The position numbers were made by a program, and so were the translations under genes. A stretch of 6,203 nucleotides of DNA, taken from contig WVZU01000306.1 of NCBI GenBank assembly GCA_011772275.1, positions 7,272-13,474 on the forward strand, written 5' to 3'. Positions 6,001-6,203 of this stretch are shown here, one piece after another (positions within the stretch are counted from its first letter, which is position 1; every line of letters starts with the position of its first letter). The stretch is from Planctomycetales bacterium (lineage in GTDB: Bacteria; Planctomycetota; Planctomycetia; Pirellulales; UBA7805). The notes below the pieces were generated by a model. That model was not told where the DNA came from and made no database searches. It saw nothing but the letters and a program-made list of their open reading frames with translations.

Positions 6001-6203
6001 AAATTCGGTCAGCACCGCCAGCGATACCGCAAGCCTCACGGTCACTCCCGTCAACGACGGCCCCACGGCCACCGCCGACAGCGGGGCCGGCTTCACAGGG
6101 GACGAAGATACCAGCTTCACCACCGCCAACGCCCTGGCCAACGACACGGATCCCGATCTGACGGATGTTTTGTCGGTGACCGGCATCAATACGGCCGGTA
6201 CCA
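3092..6203 (+). CDS. Giant DUF4347 surface/adhesin-like protein, 3' end outside window
   Basis: Open for 1037 codons to the right edge; length unknown. Parts by residue: 1-38, basic and amphipathic, no Sec signal peptide; 39-47, LEDRILFNA, the planctomycete LEPR-xLL-type motif thought to act in export; 50-105, Asp/Glu/Ala/Pro linker; 109-265, DUF4347 with LVSHG (167-171), LLVYGC (208-213) and GGDWDLE; 281-314, VTNTNDSGAGSLRQAI, the usual opening of a beta-helix; to about 575, parallel beta-helix rich in N-I-I-x-x-N turns; 576-672, beta-sandwich; 674-810 and 969-989, cadherin-like domain with SINGGATW, FQPNPDYYG, WDQTSG and VTPVNDGP; 811-968, inserted domain ending in FHVDNLQI; 990-1037, start of a VCBS/cadherin-like repeat (EDTSF, NDTDPD). 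Likely secreted or cell-surface, in adhesion or matrix. The ATG at 3092 is chosen because the motif then lies near residue 40, as usual. Its ribosome site is poor. No enzymatic function is claimed. Confidence 0.92.
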   Translation, partial: MNNSWKDLQQWRKAGRQLLDRLGTKPAKPTKYSLDIAALEDRILFNAVVAPTDVSPDAADAFASEPVDFGVEPVFNEEGDELVAGETAEEQVAPAPAGQDSLATELVRELVFVDGSVADYQQLIDDVLASQAEGRAIDVILLEADRDGIDQITTALIDYQDLDAIHLVSHGTDRTLKLGSTWLSMDNISPYAGQITGWRDALSDGADLLVYGCNLASGEEGRMLLESLATLADVDTAASLDDTGHAALGGDWDLEYHQGLIETSLAFRADVQQNWSGLLASFVVTNTNDSGAGSLRQAILDANANSGSDTITFNIGGGGLQTIVVGTTALPTITETVTLDATTQPGYAGDPLIQLDGSATTGGANGLAIEDSTNSNTIKGFIIHSFADAGIEVLSNNNIIQNNWVGIDASANAAPNGSYGILVASGSANNLIGGTGPNDHNVISGNTLSGIIIRDSGSNNNLIQGNLIGVAPDGMTAVPNGGHGILFSTSVSNNRVGGTFAGQGNIIAYNMLNGVSADSDSGDKNAILGNQIYGNLGLGIDLNTDGVTLNDGGSPADLDNGPNGLQNFPVLSTVFTNAVDTVTITGSLDTAADNTYRIEFFASSTTDFSSHGEAERYLGAISVLTDANGTASFNVALSSTVAIGEFVTATATVDLGGDVYRSTSEFAQNVVAVNAAPVLLDTVVTLDPITEDSPAPSGAVGTLISSIADLNPPLGGQDNVTDADGGTVSGIALVGTDATNGIWWYSINGGATWNAVGAVSSTSALLLADDARIYFQPNPDYYGTLASAITFHAWDQTSGTNGGTVDLTSNYTVRDEFNAVSYSNDDGTANWAGPWIEVGDSGAAANGDIQVTGGELRIGNSEDPGFESIARQADLSTADSATLSFDFRTTAGVNSDDSLVVEVSDNGGSSWTILEQFVGIVGVSSGTRSYNITSYVAADTQIRFRVDAKYDNTDEYFHVDNLQIQYSASANSVSTASDTASLTVTPVNDGPTATADSGAGFTGDEDTSFTTANALANDTDPDLTDVLSVTGINTAGT
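4295..4678 (+). repeat. 64-residue tandem repeat in the beta-helix (two copies)
   Basis: Residues 402-465 and 466-529 of the giant protein align without gaps at a period of 64. Matching pairs include PN (415/479), NLIGG and NRVGG (430/494), NVISGN and NIIAYN (441/505), and NLIQGN and NAILGN (461/525). The DNA is diverged. A 64-residue unit would equal about three turns of a parallel beta-helix. Confidence 0.6.

Overview
The window looks like chromosomal DNA of a planctomycete (Pirellulales-like), from moderately high GC and from a giant surface or secreted protein. That protein begins with a LEDRILFNA motif (the planctomycete LEPR-xLL type) followed by a DUF4347 domain. Taxonomy is inferred from protein architecture only.

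Left part (1-2711, all on the minus strand): three housekeeping genes in the transcription order ribF (bifunctional riboflavin kinase/FAD synthetase), nrnA-like DHH/DHHA1 phosphoesterase (oligoribonuclease/pAp phosphatase) and a membrane-anchored Rieske 2Fe-2S protein. ribF and nrnA are 24 bp apart and are probably one transcription unit. The Rieske gene follows after a 159-bp gap with its own good ribosome binding site. It probably leads into a quinol-cytochrome c oxidoreductase operon beyond the left edge, which is not visible.

Middle part (2712-3091): a 380-bp divergent intergenic region dense in structure. It holds a four-run G-quadruplex motif on the ribF mRNA strand. It also holds a 60-nt imperfect inverted repeat with 20 possible base pairs, followed on the minus strand by a T tract (terminator-like), and three further perfect hairpins. 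The last hairpin overlaps a near-consensus Shine-Dalgarno sequence that has no start codon at a usable distance. A five-codon upstream reading frame overlaps the start codon of the giant gene.

Right part (3092-6203, plus strand): the first 1037 codons of a giant gene that runs off the right edge. Order of parts: export-like motif, acidic linker, DUF4347, right-handed parallel beta-helix with a 64-residue internal repeat, beta-sandwich, a cadherin-like domain that appears split by an inserted jelly-roll-like domain, then the start of another Ca-binding-type (VCBS/cadherin-like) repeat. The likely role is adhesion or extracellular structure.

I see no CRISPR array, tRNA, rRNA, insertion sequence or defence system. 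The best candidates for something undescribed are the structured ribF/giant-gene intergenic region and the nested-domain architecture with a possible His/Cys dyad in DUF4347.
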